A stretch of 64,000 nucleotides of DNA, from the NCBI GenBank assembly GCA_951799405.1, contig OX637354.1, forward strand, positions 2,542,001 through 2,606,000, read 5' to 3'. The translations under genes and the position numbers were made by a program. Origin of the DNA: Agapetus fuscipes (Eukaryota; Arthropoda; Insecta; Trichoptera; Glossosomatidae). Below, one piece after another: positions 62,817-64,000 of this stretch. The number at the start of each line of letters is the position of its first letter. Positions within the stretch are counted from its first letter, which is position 1. Below the pieces are notes generated by a model. That model saw only the letters and a list, made by a program, of their open reading frames with translations, had not been told where the DNA came from and made no database searches.

Positions 62817-62983
62817 TCCCGTCGATAGCTCAGTTGGTAGAGTGCTTGCATTCCATGCCGAGAGCTTGGATTCGAATCCCACCGAAGGTGTAAAAAATGA
62901 CTTCCCGTTTAGATTTATATTTTAAACTCAAAAGTAAAATCCCGGCAAGGTTAACTCAGCCTTCACAAGAAATGAGTACGAGC
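62817..62983 (+). mobile_element. SINE B, 5' half
   Basis: Head GTCGATAGCTCAGTTGG, B box GATTCGAATCCC at about 62869, body to CAAGAAATGAGTACGAGC, then lost. It faces an inverted SINE B at 63030. Confidence 0.8.
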
Positions 62984-63029
62984 GCGCATAAACTTCGCTA
63001 CGCTATTCTCGCTATTAAAATACTCAATT

Positions 63030-63299
63030 AGTGCACAATATATAGTGTAAATTCTTGCGATTGGAACTTATTTATTGTTACAGGTAAGGGGGCCGGCATC
63101 ACGCCAACCACTTCAGATGAAGTAAGGTTTTCCCAGCTCCCGAAGGGACTGTTTCTCATTTTATGTGAAGGCTGAGTAAATCTTTCCTGTACTTGATTTT
63201 GGGTTTAAAATAAAAACATTTTATGACAGCCTCGGTGGGAATCGCGCCCGAGGTCTCGGCATGGAATGCAAGCGCTCTACCCGCTAAGCCATCGGCGGG
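63030..63299 (-). mobile_element. SINE B, minus, diverged
   Basis: Tail-body-head order on the minus strand: CCGCCGATGGCTTAGCGG head (A box altered), B box region GGGCGCGATTCCC, body CAGCCTTCACATAAAATG. More diverged than other copies. Confidence 0.75.
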
Positions 63300-63423
63300 A
63301 TGGGGGGGAAATTATTGAAAATCCCTGTCGGCCTCATAACAGGCACGGTCCGGATTAAAAATCGTTGCTCTTTCAATTCTCATGTCAATTTTTTAAATCA
63401 ACAAGAAATATTTATATATACCA

Positions 63424-63481
63424 AAATAAATACCTTGAAAAATACCCAAAATAAATACCTTGAAAAATACCCCAAGTAAAT
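63424..63481. repeat. Short tandem repeat
   Basis: AAATAAATACCTTGAAAAAT units (about 25 bp), roughly 2.5 copies; probably grown from SINE middle sequence. Confidence 0.65.
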
Positions 63482-63722
63482 ACTTTGTCGGTATTTATTT
63501 TGGGCTCGAAACAAACATCAAAACAGGAAATCATTTGTGACACCCCCGATTGAACCCTCGCTTTTGGCATAGAATGCAAGCATTCTAACAACTCAGCTAT
63601 CGTCCTGACTTTTTATGAGCTAGGTCGTCGCTACGAAGCGCCAATTCTCAAGCAAGGCCCAGTTGCTGCAAGGCTGGATTGGCTTTTGGTAAAGGTATAG
63701 GATTTTTTCAACCCAGTAAATG
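63482..63722 (-). mobile_element. Heterodimeric SINE, minus, truncated
   Basis: B middle segment and head (AGCTGAGTTGTTAGAATGC on the minus strand), then the A core across the usual junction (AAAAAGTCAGGACGATAGC). It is interrupted at the right by family C. Confidence 0.75.
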
Positions 63723-63726
63723 GCAT

Positions 63727-63980
63727 CTAAATCTAAGCTGCAAAGATATGTATCATTTGAGATTCATATTAAATGCATTCCCACAAGCAGACACACATAA
63801 TTTCACGCTCACACATGCCGCATGTGGACCTACAGTATAAAAAACCCAATCTCAAATGAACATAAGCCCTGCAACTCTTGCCGACCTTCCCTGAAACAGG
63901 GGTGACATTGGCAAAGTGAACCATTTTTTACAGTATGGGTGGTCAGCCTCATACCAACCTATAATTCAAGGAATATAAAT
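63727..63980 (-). repeat. Family C repeat, minus, full length
   Basis: Complete from CATACCAACCTATAATTCAAGG to an ATCTAAATCTAAGC tail; close to consensus. Confidence 0.85.
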
Positions 63981-64000
63981 TTAAAATATCCTTGTAAATG

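Noticed and set aside
2486..62880. tRNA gene calls at the many TAGCTCAG ... GGTTCGAATCC heads
   Set aside because: All continue into the same SINE bodies, and the anticodon stems do not pair well. They are SINE heads, not tRNA genes.

Overview
This window is repeat-dense, intron/intergenic eukaryotic DNA, almost certainly from an arthropod and probably an insect. The evidence is three spliced, GC-rich exons of a Methuselah-like GPCR (an arthropod-expanded family), a 5S-type rRNA sequence, and a background of AT-rich DNA packed with SINEs, LINEs, LTR elements and DNA transposons. There is no bacterial gene organisation. Species cannot be named from the sequence.

Host content. The only convincing host protein gene lies on the minus strand: exons at 39765-39991, 37699-37907 and 28684-28872. 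All have GT-AG borders and compatible phases. They encode the Cys-rich ectodomain, TM1 and TM2 of a secretin-class (Methuselah-like) receptor; the remaining helices must lie left of position 1. Its introns are filled with transposons, some ending within about 45 bp of splice donors. A near-complete 5S rRNA sequence sits at 60407-60524.

Region by region. 1-10 kb: LINE 3' ends (family C), tRNA-derived SINEs, a TGTCATG minisatellite and a hAT remnant. 10-18 kb: a SINE split by a PIF/Harbinger transposon, itself carrying a SINE and an intact, very young 4.9-kb Ty3/gypsy retrotransposon with identical 284-bp LTRs. 18-28 kb: MITEs, fold-back elements and decayed LINEs. 28-40 kb: the GPCR exons and their introns, two solo LTRs, minisatellites, and a MITE containing a 36-unit higher-order repeat. 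40-50 kb: diverged tandem repeats, a hAT-like MITE, then a Russian-doll locus (MITE, SINE, then an intact 3.5-kb LINE). 50-64 kb: fold-back elements, a decayed RTE-like LINE, an L2/CR1-like LINE, the 5S copy and more SINEs.

How the parts work together. The most interesting system is a modular SINE network. One tRNA-headed SINE core occurs with two alternative 3' tails, and also joined to a second tRNA-headed unit with a third tail. Each tail matches the 3' end of a different LINE lineage present in this same window: the intact EN-RT LINE at 45642-49183, the L2/CR1-like LINE at 57607-59090, and LINE 3' fragments at 35240-35870. This looks like SINEs that exchanged tails to exploit different LINE machineries. 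The gypsy element adds two readable mechanisms: a -1 slippery heptamer directly before the gag stop, and a 10-11 nt primer-binding site complementary to its own LTR, as in Tf1-type self-priming. No CRISPR array, operon or prokaryotic signal was seen.
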